A stretch of 64,000 nucleotides of DNA from the NCBI RefSeq assembly GCF_000022485.1, contig NC_012623.1:1383501-1447500 (forward strand), given 5' to 3'. Source of the stretch: Sulfolobus islandicus Y.N.15.51 (GTDB lineage Archaea; Thermoproteota; Thermoprotei_A; Sulfolobales; Sulfolobaceae). The notes under the pieces are model-generated. The model saw only the letters and a list, made by a program, of their open reading frames with translations, was not told the DNA's origin and did not search any database. Every line of letters starts with the position of its first letter. Position 1 is the stretch's first letter. Made by a program: the position numbers and the translations under genes. This document shows, piece after piece, positions 22,425 through 32,188 of the stretch.

Positions 22425-23505
22425 TAAAATAATTGAGAAAGCTATACAAATATTATCAAAATATCCCTTGTGTAATAGCTGTTTAGGAAGATGTTTTGCA
22501 AGACTAGGATATGGATTAGAGAATAAAGAAAGGGGTAAGGCTATAAAGATTTCATTAATGATGTTCTTGGACGAAAAGATAAAAGATCATAAAATAGTTG
22601 ACCTTATTTCAATAAAAAGTATAATGGAGAATCTCGGACCAATAGCGGAAAAGTGGTACAAGCTTTATCTCTCTTCAGAATTTCACACTTATCCTTGCTA
22701 TTTATGCCAAAATAAAATAGATGAAATAAAACAAGATTTCTTTGAAAAAGCGTTCAAGCTGCTATCTGGATTAGGTACTAAAAGTTATGTGCTTGGTGTT
22801 GAATTAGATGAGGATACTAAAAAGAAAGAAAATGAAATAATTAAAGAATTCGCTCTTATATATTACGAGAGTATAAAACATGAAATAAAAAGAGAAGTAG
22901 GTAAAATGTTAGCGGAAAGAGGATATCCTCCAAACATGGAGAGCCCTGAAGTAGAGATAGTTTATAGGATTTCTGATAGGCAAGTATTTATTATATCCAA
23001 AAATATAAGAACCTTATACGTTTATAATCGTTTAAATAGAAACCTACCGATATCCTCTTGGTTCTCCAAAAAAGGAAATGAAGGACTTGATAGCTTACTT
23101 CAGAAAAAGATTATTTTCGCATTTTCTGAACCCACGAGTATAAGGGTCCTTGCAGAGTACCCTATTGTTATAGAAAACGAGGAAAGAGATAAGATAGAGA
23201 TAGGAGGGTATAATATTTCCAAAGTAATGACCATTGGAAAGAGGGAATTACAAGCCATATCATCCGCTAAACCATCTATGAGGAGATATAGAGTTACAGT
23301 TTATTCTACAAGTAGTTTAAGTGAAGCTGCAAGAGTATATGGAAACATATACGACCTCTTTATTGACGTCAAATCTTTTAGTGAGCTTAAGGAGAAATTA
23401 AGTAAACTACAGTCTCAATACGAAATTATAATACTATCTATTGATTTAATTGATGTTAAGGGAAGAATCAAGGATATAGTTGGGACTTATCTAAAATCTT
23501 TTTAG
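22393..23505 (+). CDS. Pus10-like protein, apparently lacking the pseudouridine synthase catalytic core
   Basis: 370 residues from TTG 22393. The N-terminal zinc-binding part has CNSCLGRCFARLGYG and CYLCQNK as in archaeal Pus10, followed by a THUMP-like region and LYVYNRLNRNLPISSW, which resembles the Pus10 YxYGRYxKLxRxIPQTPW segment. After that point I cannot find the synthase motif with the catalytic aspartate (GREDxDxRxLGxGRPF in Pus10). Only a short domain with GKRELQAISSAKPSMRRYRVTV remains. It may bind tRNA without catalysis, or the core may have diverged beyond recognition. The 32-bp overlap with srp54 means co-translation. See findings. Confidence 0.65.
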   Translation: MINSSEGKSDNKIIEKAIQILSKYPLCNSCLGRCFARLGYGLENKERGKAIKISLMMFLDEKIKDHKIVDLISIKSIMENLGPIAEKWYKLYLSSEFHTYPCYLCQNKIDEIKQDFFEKAFKLLSGLGTKSYVLGVELDEDTKKKENEIIKEFALIYYESIKHEIKREVGKMLAERGYPPNMESPEVEIVYRISDRQVFIISKNIRTLYVYNRLNRNLPISSWFSKKGNEGLDSLLQKKIIFAFSEPTSIRVLAEYPIVIENEERDKIEIGGYNISKVMTIGKRELQAISSAKPSMRRYRVTVYSTSSLSEAARVYGNIYDLFIDVKSFSELKEKLSKLQSQYEIIILSIDLIDVKGRIKDIVGTYLKSF

Positions 23506-23528
23506 CTGTTAAAGATATATGCTATTTT

Positions 23529-24398
23529 ATGAAGGTAGGTCTTATAGGCTTAGGTATAATGGGATATAGAATAGGAGCTAATCTAGCTAAGGCTAATAAA
23601 CTTAATGTAGTATACGATAGAACTCAAGAAAAAGCTGAAAGTTTTGTAAAGGAGTATAAGGTAAATAGGGCGCTAAATCCTAAAGAACTTGTAGAATCAT
23701 CAGATGTTATAATAACAATGTTAGCTGATGATAATGCAGTGAAGTCTATAGTAGAACCCTTAATACCACTAATGAAAGGCAAAATTTTAATCGATATGAG
23801 TACTATAAGCCCAACATTAAGTATTAGCTTAGCTAAGAGAATAGAAAGTAATGGCGGTACAATGTTCGATGCTCCAGTCATAGGAACTTCGATATTTGTT
23901 GAGCAAAAGAAATTGATAGTATTAGTAGGTGGACCTAAGGATAAGTTTGATACCGTTAATGATATAGCTAAAGAGACTGCATCGTCAGTAGTTTATATGG
24001 GTCCTAATGGTATGGGACTTTATGCCAAGCTGGTAAATAACTTACTTTTAGGCTCCTATGTTGCAGCCATAGCGGAAGCCTATAATTTCGGAATAAGAGC
24101 TGGGTTAGACCCTCAGCAGGTTATTAATATTTTAACTACGTTAAGTAGTGCTAGATCTCCCACGACTGAATTAAAAGCACCTAAATTACTAAAAGAAGAC
24201 TATTCAACTCAGTTTGCCACTAAACACATGAGGAAAGATTTAGAGATTGTCATAAAGGAAGCTCAAAATTTAAAGATAATTACGCCAATTTCGTCATTAG
24301 CATTACAACTGTATAAAATGACTGAAGCATTAGGATATTCAGAAGTCGATTTCATTTCAATTGTTGAAGTCTTTAAGAAGCTTTCTCCCAAAACCTAA
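23529..24398 (+). CDS. Beta-hydroxyacid dehydrogenase (3-hydroxyisobutyrate dehydrogenase family)
   Basis: 289 residues. The N-terminal Rossmann fold starts at the first residues with VGLIGLGIMGYRIGANLAKAN (family motif GLGxMGxxxAxNL). The substrate loop DAPVIGTSIFVEQKKL and the catalytic lysine segment AKLVNNLLLGSYVAAIAEA follow. Family members reduce or oxidise short beta-hydroxyacids such as 3-hydroxyisobutyrate, tartronate semialdehyde or succinic semialdehyde with NAD(P). The specific substrate cannot be told. The DAPV-GT loop differs from the common DAPVSGG. Confidence 0.85.
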   Translation: MKVGLIGLGIMGYRIGANLAKANKLNVVYDRTQEKAESFVKEYKVNRALNPKELVESSDVIITMLADDNAVKSIVEPLIPLMKGKILIDMSTISPTLSISLAKRIESNGGTMFDAPVIGTSIFVEQKKLIVLVGGPKDKFDTVNDIAKETASSVVYMGPNGMGLYAKLVNNLLLGSYVAAIAEAYNFGIRAGLDPQQVINILTTLSSARSPTTELKAPKLLKEDYSTQFATKHMRKDLEIVIKEAQNLKIITPISSLALQLYKMTEALGYSEVDFISIVEVFKKLSPKT

Positions 24399-24425
24399 AA
24401 ATCCCTTTTTATACCTAAAATTATT

Positions 24426-25223
24426 ATGAACATTAATATTTCTGGTAAAAGAGTCCTCATTACAGCGTCTACAGAAGGAATTGGGAGGGGAGTTGCTGAG
24501 GCTTTTTTAAGGGAAGGGTGTAATGTTGTAATATCTTCAAGAAGTAAAGAGAAAGTAGAAAAAGCTGTTTCAGAAATGAGGAAAATAGGACCATCAGTAT
24601 GGGGTTTTGTATCAGATCTAACTGATTTCAAATCTCTAGAGGAGTTAATTAACTATAGTTTAAAGATGATGAACGGAATTGATATCTTAGTTGTAAACTC
24701 TGGGAATCCTCCTAAAGAACCTTCCTATTTTTTTGAGAATACTATGGAGGATTGGGAATATGCTACTAAACTATATCTATTAAGTGCGATAAAACTGACA
24801 AATCTGGTATATCAACACATGAAGGCTCAAAGATGGGGTAGAATATTCTTTCTATCGTCTTGGACAGTTAAAGAGCCCCAACGAATGTTCTCATTAGCGG
24901 ATATTACAAGAGCCCCATTAATCCAGATGGCAAAACTGCTTAGTAAAGAAATGGGTGAATACAACATAAGTGTTAACGTAATCTTAATGGGTAGCTTCGA
25001 AACCGAAGGAGCTAAGAGATCTTTAAAGAGGTATGCAGAAAAAGTTGGTCAACCATTAGATGTGATTTGGAAGAGGGAGGTAATCTCTCAAATTCCTATT
25101 GGAAGGACTGGGGATATAAAGAATGAGTTAGGTGCTCTTTTGGTATTTTTATCATCAGATTACGCAGGATACATTAATGGAACGTCAATTTTAATTGATG
25201 GTGGAATGACAAGAGCGATTTAA
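24426..25223 (+). CDS. Short-chain dehydrogenase-like protein without the YxxxK pair
   Basis: 265 residues. The cofactor motif TASTEGIGRGVAEAF and the C-terminal SSDYAGYINGTSILIDGG are typical of classical SDR enzymes. The catalytic serine is present in FLSSWTV. The expected Tyr-x3-Lys is replaced by D-I-T-R (SLADITRAPLIQMAKLLS). SDR subgroups with SxxxR at this place exist and some are annotated as oxoacyl reductases, so the family is sure but the activity is not. It lies 27 bp after the preceding dehydrogenase, probably in one transcript. Confidence 0.8.
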   Translation: MNINISGKRVLITASTEGIGRGVAEAFLREGCNVVISSRSKEKVEKAVSEMRKIGPSVWGFVSDLTDFKSLEELINYSLKMMNGIDILVVNSGNPPKEPSYFFENTMEDWEYATKLYLLSAIKLTNLVYQHMKAQRWGRIFFLSSWTVKEPQRMFSLADITRAPLIQMAKLLSKEMGEYNISVNVILMGSFETEGAKRSLKRYAEKVGQPLDVIWKREVISQIPIGRTGDIKNELGALLVFLSSDYAGYINGTSILIDGGMTRAI

Positions 25224-25289
25224 GGGCTAAAATAAACCTTTAATATTACCCTTGAAGGACTTAAGGTATTATACTTCATCTAACTCATG

Positions 25290-25302
25290 GAAAGGTTTAT
25301 AA
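25290..25302 (+). promoter_or_regulatory. Promoter of cren7
   Basis: A purine-rich element followed by TTTATAAA at 25295-25302 lies about 36 bp from the cren7 ATG, which predicts a start near 25325 and a leader of about 10 nt. The box is close to the Sulfolobus consensus, as expected for a very abundant chromatin protein. Confidence 0.65.
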
Positions 25303-25334
25303 AATTAGTCCTATAGTAGTATTATAGAGAAAGT

Positions 25335-26511
<1,177 letters not shown>

Positions 26512-26574
26512 TTTGTAATTCGAACCTTTCTTTACCAAATTCATTATATATCCTTTACCTTGATTCTCACTTAT

Positions 26575-27960
26575 ATGATAAAAGTAGGTATTTTAGATTC
26601 AACGTTAAGGGAAGGAGAACAAACCCCTGGAGTGATATTCACTGTAGATCAAAGAGTAGAGATAGCCAAAGCCTTATCCGATTTAGGAGTATCTATGATA
26701 GAAGCTGGCCATCCAGCAGTATCCCCAGATATTTATGAAGGGATAAAAAGAATAGTGAAATTGAAAAAAGAGGGTATTATAACATCAGAAATTGTAGGAC
26801 ATAGTAGAGCCGTAAAAAGAGATATAGAAATTGCAGCAGAATTGGAGGTAGATAGGATAGCAATATTCTATGGTGTAAGTGATTTACATTTAAAGGCAAA
26901 ACACAAAGCAACTAGAGAAGAGGCCTTAAGGACAATAGCTGAGACGATCAGCTACGCTAAAAATCATGGCGTAAAAGTCAGATTTACCGCAGAAGATGGT
27001 TCAAGGACAGACTTCGATTTCTTAGTTACAGTATCGAAAACGGCTAGAGATGCAGGGGCAGATAGGGTTAGTATAGCGGATACTGTAGGTATTTTATATC
27101 CATCTAAAACGAAGGAATTATTCAGTGCATTGACAAGGGAAGTACCAAACTTGGAGTTTGATATTCACGCTCACAATGACTTAGGTTTGGCAGTAGCAAA
27201 TGCGTTAGCTGCGATAGAAGGTGGAGCCACAATTATCCATGCTACAGTCAATGGGCTTGGAGAGAGGGTTGGTATAGTACCTTTGCAACAAATAGCAGCA
27301 GCTATTAAATATCATTTTGGTATAGAAGTCGTTAAACTAGATAAATTGCAGTATGTTTCCAGTTTGGTGGAAAAGTACAGTGGAATTCCGATGCCACCCA
27401 ACTACCCCATTACTGGGGATTACGCATTCTTGCATAAGGCAGGGGTCCATGTGGCAGGAGTGTTAAATGATCCTAGAACATATGAATTTATGCCTCCAGA
27501 GACATTTGGTAGAACAAGAGATTATACGATTGATAAATATACGGGAAAGCATGCGTTGAGGGATAAATATGAAAAACTAGGTGTGAAGATTAGTGACGCT
27601 GAAATGGATCAGATTTTAGCCAAAATCAAGTCAAATACAACCATAAGATTTTACAGAGATGTGGATTTGCTTGAGTTAGCTGAAGAGGTAACTGGAAGAG
27701 TTTTAAAGCCAAGGCCACCCGAACAAATAGAGGCGTTAATTTCAGTTAAATGTGATTCTAACGTTTATACCACATCAGTGACCCGTCGTTTGTCAGTTAT
27801 TAATGGCGTTAAGGAGGTTATGGAAATTTCCGGCGATTACGACATATTGGTTAAAGTTCAAGCTAAGGATTCCAACGAATTAAACCAGATAATTGAAAGT
27901 ATAAGAGCAACTAAAGGTGTGAGATCAACACTAACGTCATTAGTCCTTAAGAAAATGTAA
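26575..27960 (+). CDS. lysS: Homocitrate synthase with C-terminal RAM regulatory domain
   Basis: 461 residues from ATG 26575. It condenses acetyl-CoA with 2-oxoglutarate, the first step of the AAA-type lysine pathway used by Sulfolobus. DSTLREGEQTPGVIFT, FDIHAHNDLGLAVANALAAIEGG and the HKAGVHVAGVL segment define the isopropylmalate/homocitrate synthase family. Residues about 385-461 (ALISVKCDSNVYTTSVTRRLSVINGVKEVMEISGDYDILVKV) are an Lrp/AsnC-type RAM domain that senses amino acids, expected to give lysine feedback. A TTG at 26560 lies upstream, but ATTATATAT at 26542-26550 predicts a leaderless start at 26575. A citramalate or isopropylmalate role is less likely. Confidence 0.85.
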   Translation: MIKVGILDSTLREGEQTPGVIFTVDQRVEIAKALSDLGVSMIEAGHPAVSPDIYEGIKRIVKLKKEGIITSEIVGHSRAVKRDIEIAAELEVDRIAIFYGVSDLHLKAKHKATREEALRTIAETISYAKNHGVKVRFTAEDGSRTDFDFLVTVSKTARDAGADRVSIADTVGILYPSKTKELFSALTREVPNLEFDIHAHNDLGLAVANALAAIEGGATIIHATVNGLGERVGIVPLQQIAAAIKYHFGIEVVKLDKLQYVSSLVEKYSGIPMPPNYPITGDYAFLHKAGVHVAGVLNDPRTYEFMPPETFGRTRDYTIDKYTGKHALRDKYEKLGVKISDAEMDQILAKIKSNTTIRFYRDVDLLELAEEVTGRVLKPRPPEQIEALISVKCDSNVYTTSVTRRLSVINGVKEVMEISGDYDILVKVQAKDSNELNQIIESIRATKGVRSTLTSLVLKKM

Positions 27961-28008
27961 ATCCTCTTCTAAAACTTTTTAAGGAAAACGAGTTTATATT
28001 TAAAATGT

Positions 28009-28107
28009 GCGGGGGTGCCCGAGCTGGTCAAAGGGGGCGGACTCAAGACCCTTTAGTAAGAGATCCGCTGGCGAAGGCCTTCGCGGGTTCAAATCCCGTC
28101 CCCCGCA
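28009..28107 (+). tRNA. tRNA-Leu(CAA) with 15-nt intron
   Basis: Acceptor GCGGGGG pairs with CCCCCGC, and the discriminator is A. The D stem is CCC/GGG, the anticodon stem GCGGA/TCCGC with loop CTCAAGA once the intron is removed, the variable arm GGCGAAGGCC, and the T arm GCGGG-TTCAAAT-CCCGT. The long variable arm and CAA anticodon (28044-28046) give leucine. The intron occupies 28048-28062, the canonical position after base 37. No CCA is encoded. A TATA-like CTTTTTAAG near 27975-27983 lies about 29 bp upstream. The last 19 bases also encode the end of rpiA on the other strand. Confidence 0.95.
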
Positions 28108-28772
28108 TACATTTCCTCAATCCTACCTTCTTCATTAGCCAATATTATCTTATTATATAATTCCTTACAGAAAATCCCAGTTTCTACTACTGATGGAATG
28201 GTCTTTATCATTCTGTCAAACTCGCATAAATTTTCAGTCTTAACAGAAACATCTAAAATCGCATTTCCATTATCTGAAATAATTGGTCCCATTTTACCGC
28301 TTCCCTCTCTTATTTTTACAGCAAATCCCATTTTCTCTAGCTTATCTTTGACATAACTTACGCCGACGCTTACGACCTCAATTGGAACGTCAATTAGTTT
28401 AGAGTCCTTTAACTTATTGAATTCTCCTATAAAAATCCTATACTTAGAAAAATATGTTAAAAGCTTCTCTCTAAGCAAGGCACCTCCTCCACCCTTTATC
28501 ATTATACCGTCTTTGGTAACTACATCGAAACTATCAACGTAAATTTCAGGTTGAATAGCGGAAAGGAGTGAAATTACTTTAAAACCGTGTTTACTCAATT
28601 CGATTTCAGTATCGAGCGAACTCGCAACTAACAATACAGTTTCTTTAAGATTTTCTTCTTTACTCAAAACTTCTATCAATTTTTTAACAGTTTTTCCTGT
28701 ACCAACACCTATTATCTTCTTTTCTCTTAGATAGTTCAAAGTATACGTTGCCAATAATTCCTTTGGATTCAC
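28089..28772 (-). CDS. rpiA: Ribose-5-phosphate isomerase A
   Basis: 227 residues. It interconverts ribose-5-phosphate and ribulose-5-phosphate. IGVGTGKTVKKLIEVL at the N-terminus, VASSLDTEIELSKHGFKVISL, IKGGGGALLREKLL and the GKMGPIISDNGNAILDV segment are diagnostic. The final codons (MYAGDGI and stop) lie inside the tRNA-Leu gene, so the C-terminal tail is read from the T-arm/acceptor DNA in reverse. Confidence 0.94.
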   Translation of the reverse strand: MNPKELLATYTLNYLREKKIIGVGTGKTVKKLIEVLSKEENLKETVLLVASSLDTEIELSKHGFKVISLLSAIQPEIYVDSFDVVTKDGIMIKGGGGALLREKLLTYFSKYRIFIGEFNKLKDSKLIDVPIEVVSVGVSYVKDKLEKMGFAVKIREGSGKMGPIISDNGNAILDVSVKTENLCEFDRMIKTIPSVVETGIFCKELYNKIILANEEGRIEEMYAGDGI

Positions 28773-28808
28773 GAGTAAATGGTTGGTAAAGTAAATATAA
28801 AACCTAAC

Positions 28809-28858
28809 TCAGCGTTTGCACATCCCTCTTCATCGATCTAAGCCTGGAAGCTCATCAC
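28809..28858 (-). ncRNA. Candidate C/D box sRNA upstream of rpiA
   Basis: On the minus strand: box C GTGATGA (28852-28858), 11-nt guide, poor D' TAGA (28837-28840), 3-nt spacer, C' ATGAAGA (28827-28833), 14-nt guide, box D CTGA (28809-28812). C and D are perfect, C' differs by one base, D' by two. It lies in the 135-bp gap between the divergent rpiA and DUF202 genes, transcribed toward rpiA. Possibly only the D guide is used. Targets not assigned. Confidence 0.45.
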
Positions 28859-28907
28859 TTATAAACAAATTATATTTCATAGGTATTTAACCTTAGGGTG
28901 TTTAAAT

Positions 28908-29243
28908 ATGTCAAACTCAGATCATCTAGCAAATGAAAGGACCTTATTAGCATGGATAAGAACTGGAATTGCTCTTATAGGTTTTGGCTTTGTTATAGCT
29001 AAATTCGTACTCTTTCTACATCTTCTAAAGCCAACTGGCAATACTCAGTCTACGTCAATAATTTACGGTGAGGTCATGATAATTTTAGGTGTAATAACCA
29101 TACTTTACGGTTTATATACGTATTTAGCTTACGAAAAGGATTTAGAGAAAGGTTCTATTAAACCAAAAAAGACTGAGAATACTATCTTTTCTGTTATAAT
29201 TATAATTTTTGCAATAATTCTATCATTCCTTCTACTGTTCTAA
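28908..29243 (+). CDS. DUF202 small membrane protein
   Basis: 111 residues with three membrane helices at about 20-40, 55-75 and 90-110. The N-terminal HLANERTLLAWIRTGIALIGFGFVIAKF is the DUF202 (YidH-type) signature. Function in archaea is unknown; it acts in the cytoplasmic membrane. It converges on pyruvate kinase with a 12-bp overlap. A TATA-like GTTTAAATATG abuts the start, so initiation may use TTAAAT-type sequence further upstream. Confidence 0.85.
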   Translation: MSNSDHLANERTLLAWIRTGIALIGFGFVIAKFVLFLHLLKPTGNTQSTSIIYGEVMIILGVITILYGLYTYLAYEKDLEKGSIKPKKTENTIFSVIIIIFAIILSFLLLF

Positions 29244-30581
29244 TGTCTTGACTATGACGAAGTTAGTCTTCCCTGCCTCTTGTTTTGGATCCCCTCCTAC
29301 AATAACAATTTTTTTAAATCTTAAGTCCTTAACCTTTTTCTCCATCAGCTTTGTGGAAACGTCTATTATCTCGTCTATTGATTCCATTTTCTTGCTTATA
29401 CTTAGAGGTATTACACCATAACATAGCTTAAACTTCTTAGATAGTTTAGGATCGGGAGAGATTCCTATTATGTTACGCTCAGGCCTTAATCTCGATACAC
29501 GCAATATTGAATTCCCTGATCTACTATACACTACTATTACGTCTGCTTTAGATATTTTACTTGCGTTTACAGCAGCTAAAGCTATTGCATCACTTTCACT
29601 ATTAAGTGGCCCAATTGGTCCGTGCTTTATACTCTTTTCTACATTACTTATAATATTATGAAGAGTTCTTACGCTTTCAACTGGATAATTACCTATGGCA
29701 GTTTCATCGCTTAACATTATAGAGTCTACGCCCTGCATGATTGAGTTAGAAATATCTATAATTTCCGCCCTAGTAGGTATAGGACTGTTTATCATTGAAG
29801 TTAGTACTTGAGTTGCTAAAATAACGGGTTTGCCAAATACTCTTGAAATCCTTACTATTCTCCTTTGAATTAAAGGCAAATTTTCTAGCCCAGTCTCAAC
29901 TCCCAAATCGCCTCGAGCTACCATTATTCCATCTGATTCCTTGACAATATTGGTCAAGTTCTTTAACGCCTCACTCTTCTCTATCTTTGCAATAATCCAC
30001 GCTTCATCTTTTACAAATTCCTTTACCTTCTTTACATCATCTTCACTGATTACAAAAGAGAGACCTATATAATCTGCTCCCAGATCCAACGCTCTTTTCA
30101 AAAGTTTTAAATCGTTATCTGTTATCCCAGATTTTAGACTGACGTTAGGGATATTTATTCCTTTTCTCGATAATAAAATTCCACCCTCTACAACAATTCC
30201 CTCTACTTTATCCTTACTTTTCGACGTGACCCTTACACGTATTGTTCCATCTGCAATTAAGATGTATGAGTTTTCTTTTACAGCGGAATAGAATAGCTCA
30301 TCATCGACTGGAATTCCATCTTTTTGGGAGAAAATTATTTTATCTCCTTTCTTCACCTCTATTGGTTCTTTAAGCTCTCCCAGTCTCAATTTAGGCCCTG
30401 GCAAATCTACTAAGATGCTAGACTCTGGTGCGTATGTCCTAATGAGATCAAAATACTTCTTGTGAGATTTTTCATCACCATGAGCAAAATTTATTCTAAA
30501 AACATCAACGTATTCAGCAAGCTCCTTTACTTTTTCCTCTGAGGAAGGACCTAAAGTGGCAACTATTTTAGTTTTTCTCAT
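29232..30581 (-). CDS. pyk: Pyruvate kinase
   Basis: 449 residues. Last step of glycolysis, phosphoenolpyruvate plus ADP to pyruvate plus ATP. Starts KIVATLGPSSEEKVKEL, then FRINFAHGDEKSH, the active-site IIAKIEKSEALKNL and DGIMVARGDLGVE, and VILATQVLTSMINSPIPTRAEI. The N-terminal barrel and C-terminal domain are complete, with the B domain between. The ATG (30581) overlaps the stop of the upstream 171-residue gene by one base, forming a two-gene unit. Confidence 0.95.
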   Translation of the reverse strand: MRKTKIVATLGPSSEEKVKELAEYVDVFRINFAHGDEKSHKKYFDLIRTYAPESSILVDLPGPKLRLGELKEPIEVKKGDKIIFSQKDGIPVDDELFYSAVKENSYILIADGTIRVRVTSKSKDKVEGIVVEGGILLSRKGINIPNVSLKSGITDNDLKLLKRALDLGADYIGLSFVISEDDVKKVKEFVKDEAWIIAKIEKSEALKNLTNIVKESDGIMVARGDLGVETGLENLPLIQRRIVRISRVFGKPVILATQVLTSMINSPIPTRAEIIDISNSIMQGVDSIMLSDETAIGNYPVESVRTLHNIISNVEKSIKHGPIGPLNSESDAIALAAVNASKISKADVIVVYSRSGNSILRVSRLRPERNIIGISPDPKLSKKFKLCYGVIPLSISKKMESIDEIIDVSTKLMEKKVKDLRFKKIVIVGGDPKQEAGKTNFVIVKTLEQ

Positions 30582-31096
30582 TACATAATCTTACTAGCTA
30601 TTTCTTTAATGTTTTCACATGCCTCTTTTAATCCATTTTCACATGCCTTCCTTAGGACTTCATTACTTTCTTTGACTGCACCTAGTTTCTTATATGCAAT
30701 TCCTATCTTCAATAAGAACTCTGGATTAATTTTTTCATTTTTCAAATCATTATATAGTTTATCTAATGCATCCTTTTTATTTGACTTGACTATAATATCT
30801 AGTGCCAAATCAACATATTCACTCGCTTTATTCACTAACGCATAACAGTAAACTATTCTCTTTATATTAGCACAAGGGGACATATCAAATATTTTTCCTA
30901 TGGAATCTAGGGTTTTTACAACTGCATCACAATCTGCTGTATCTATTACATTGCATATAATCCAATTTGATTCTTTAATGTTTTCTGATGTAATTGTCTT
31001 AGAGAGAAGTTCAATTCCTTGTTCAACGAAACCATCTAATATCAGTTTTTTAGCTTCAATTAATTTTCTTCTTAGTTCTTGACTCTCGCTCATCAA
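30581..31096 (-). CDS. Helical repeat (TPR-like) protein of unknown function
   Basis: 171 residues, nearly all alpha-helical. The C-terminal LLKIGIAYKKLGAVKESNEVLRKACENGLKEACENI has a TPR or Sel1-like spacing of small and aromatic residues. Several cysteines (CNVIDTADC, PCANIKRIVYC) are scattered and do not form a metal motif. It is the first gene of a unit with pyruvate kinase, sharing one base with its start. Role unknown; partner binding is likely. Confidence 0.65.
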   Translation of the reverse strand: MMSESQELRRKLIEAKKLILDGFVEQGIELLSKTITSENIKESNWIICNVIDTADCDAVVKTLDSIGKIFDMSPCANIKRIVYCYALVNKASEYVDLALDIIVKSNKKDALDKLYNDLKNEKINPEFLLKIGIAYKKLGAVKESNEVLRKACENGLKEACENIKEIASKIM

Positions 31097-31299
31097 TAAT
31101 ACTCTACGTATTAATAGTTTAAATTATTTCTTAAACCCCATTTCTTTTAAATTACACTAAAATTGGATGGAAATTTTCTTTATCTTTAACATTATTGATC
31201 TAGCTGCTTTGTTGATTAGTTCATTTTATTTTATAAAGATGATATAATACAAGGAGAATTTTTTGATAACTAGTATTTATTTCAACATTCTTCTCAAGA

Positions 31300-32110
31300 T
31301 CACACCCTAATACCCAGAGCCCTACCGACTACAGAATTAGCCAGGTGGACCATCCACGCGTAAACCCAGAGCTTAGCCTCAACCACTTTAGATGCAAAAC
31401 TTGTTCTAACAGACTCCCAAAAAGCTAACAGCAGAAAACAAGGACTCAACCTCCATCTAACACCATAACCTCCATCGATCATAACCCAACTTCTTGAACT
31501 CCCGCACAGCCTAAAAGGATGACCACGCTTCGTAGAAACCTAGGTGGGACAACAACCCCAACTCCAGTCTTGTAAACCTCGTTAGCATCATAAGCCTCCA
31601 TAAAACTTCTTTCCCTTATCTCGTAAATCCCTAATCGCAGTTTCAACCTCGTTGCTGGTAACCTCAGCGTTTATCACGTTGAACTGGTCCTTATCCATTA
31701 TTATCTCGATCTTGAGGAATTTTGAATCCCTAGTCTTACCCCATTTTGCTATAATGTATTGTCCTCCCTTACTTGTGCTTATTCCCGTTGTATCTGCTAT
31801 TACTTCAAGTTGGTCGTTTGCTTCTGGGAAGGTCACGCTTATGTTCCTTACTCTCTCCCATTGAGAGGTTGGTTGGGATTATTTTCAATCTCTCTAGGGC
31901 TCTCAATATTCCTTCTATATATAAGGTAGGAAGGCTAGGAATTCGCTGAACTCCTTTGGAGCTCTATACTTGGTTCTGGCATACCTATTCTCCTCTGCTA
32001 GTTAACCAGTGTTCGAAAACGTAGAAGGGGGGAACATTAGCTTGTACCTAGTTATGACGTTCTTGTCGTAGTTGCTCCAGTCTCTTTTGTACTTCCTCTT
32101 TCTCATGGGT
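31300..32110 (-). pseudogene. Decayed IS5-type transposase
   Basis: Pieces of one transposase are spread over three frames. The N-terminal piece begins MRKRKYKRDWSNYDKNVITRY at about 32106. The middle piece (31588-31836) has VIADTTGISTSKGGQYIIAKWG, where D begins the DDE core. The end has YDRW followed, after a one-base slip, by ESLFSAV and ESVRTSFASKVVEAK, recalling the Y-R-E-K signature of IS5. Numerous stops and frameshifts rule out function. No convincing terminal repeats were found. It may resemble ISC1058 or ISC1234 of Sulfolobus. The flank 31097-31299 holds AT-rich sequence and nothing else I can support. Confidence 0.75.
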
Positions 32111-32188
32111 AATAATCGACATAATAAGTTATAGATTTTTGTATAATTCTAAAGTAGCCCATAAACCATGATCTAGCGTATCCAGTTG

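Noticed and set aside
31167..31247. 26-codon hydrophobic open frame next to the IS5 relic
   Set aside because: Too short, no promoter at a sensible distance, and AT-rich DNA gives such frames by chance.
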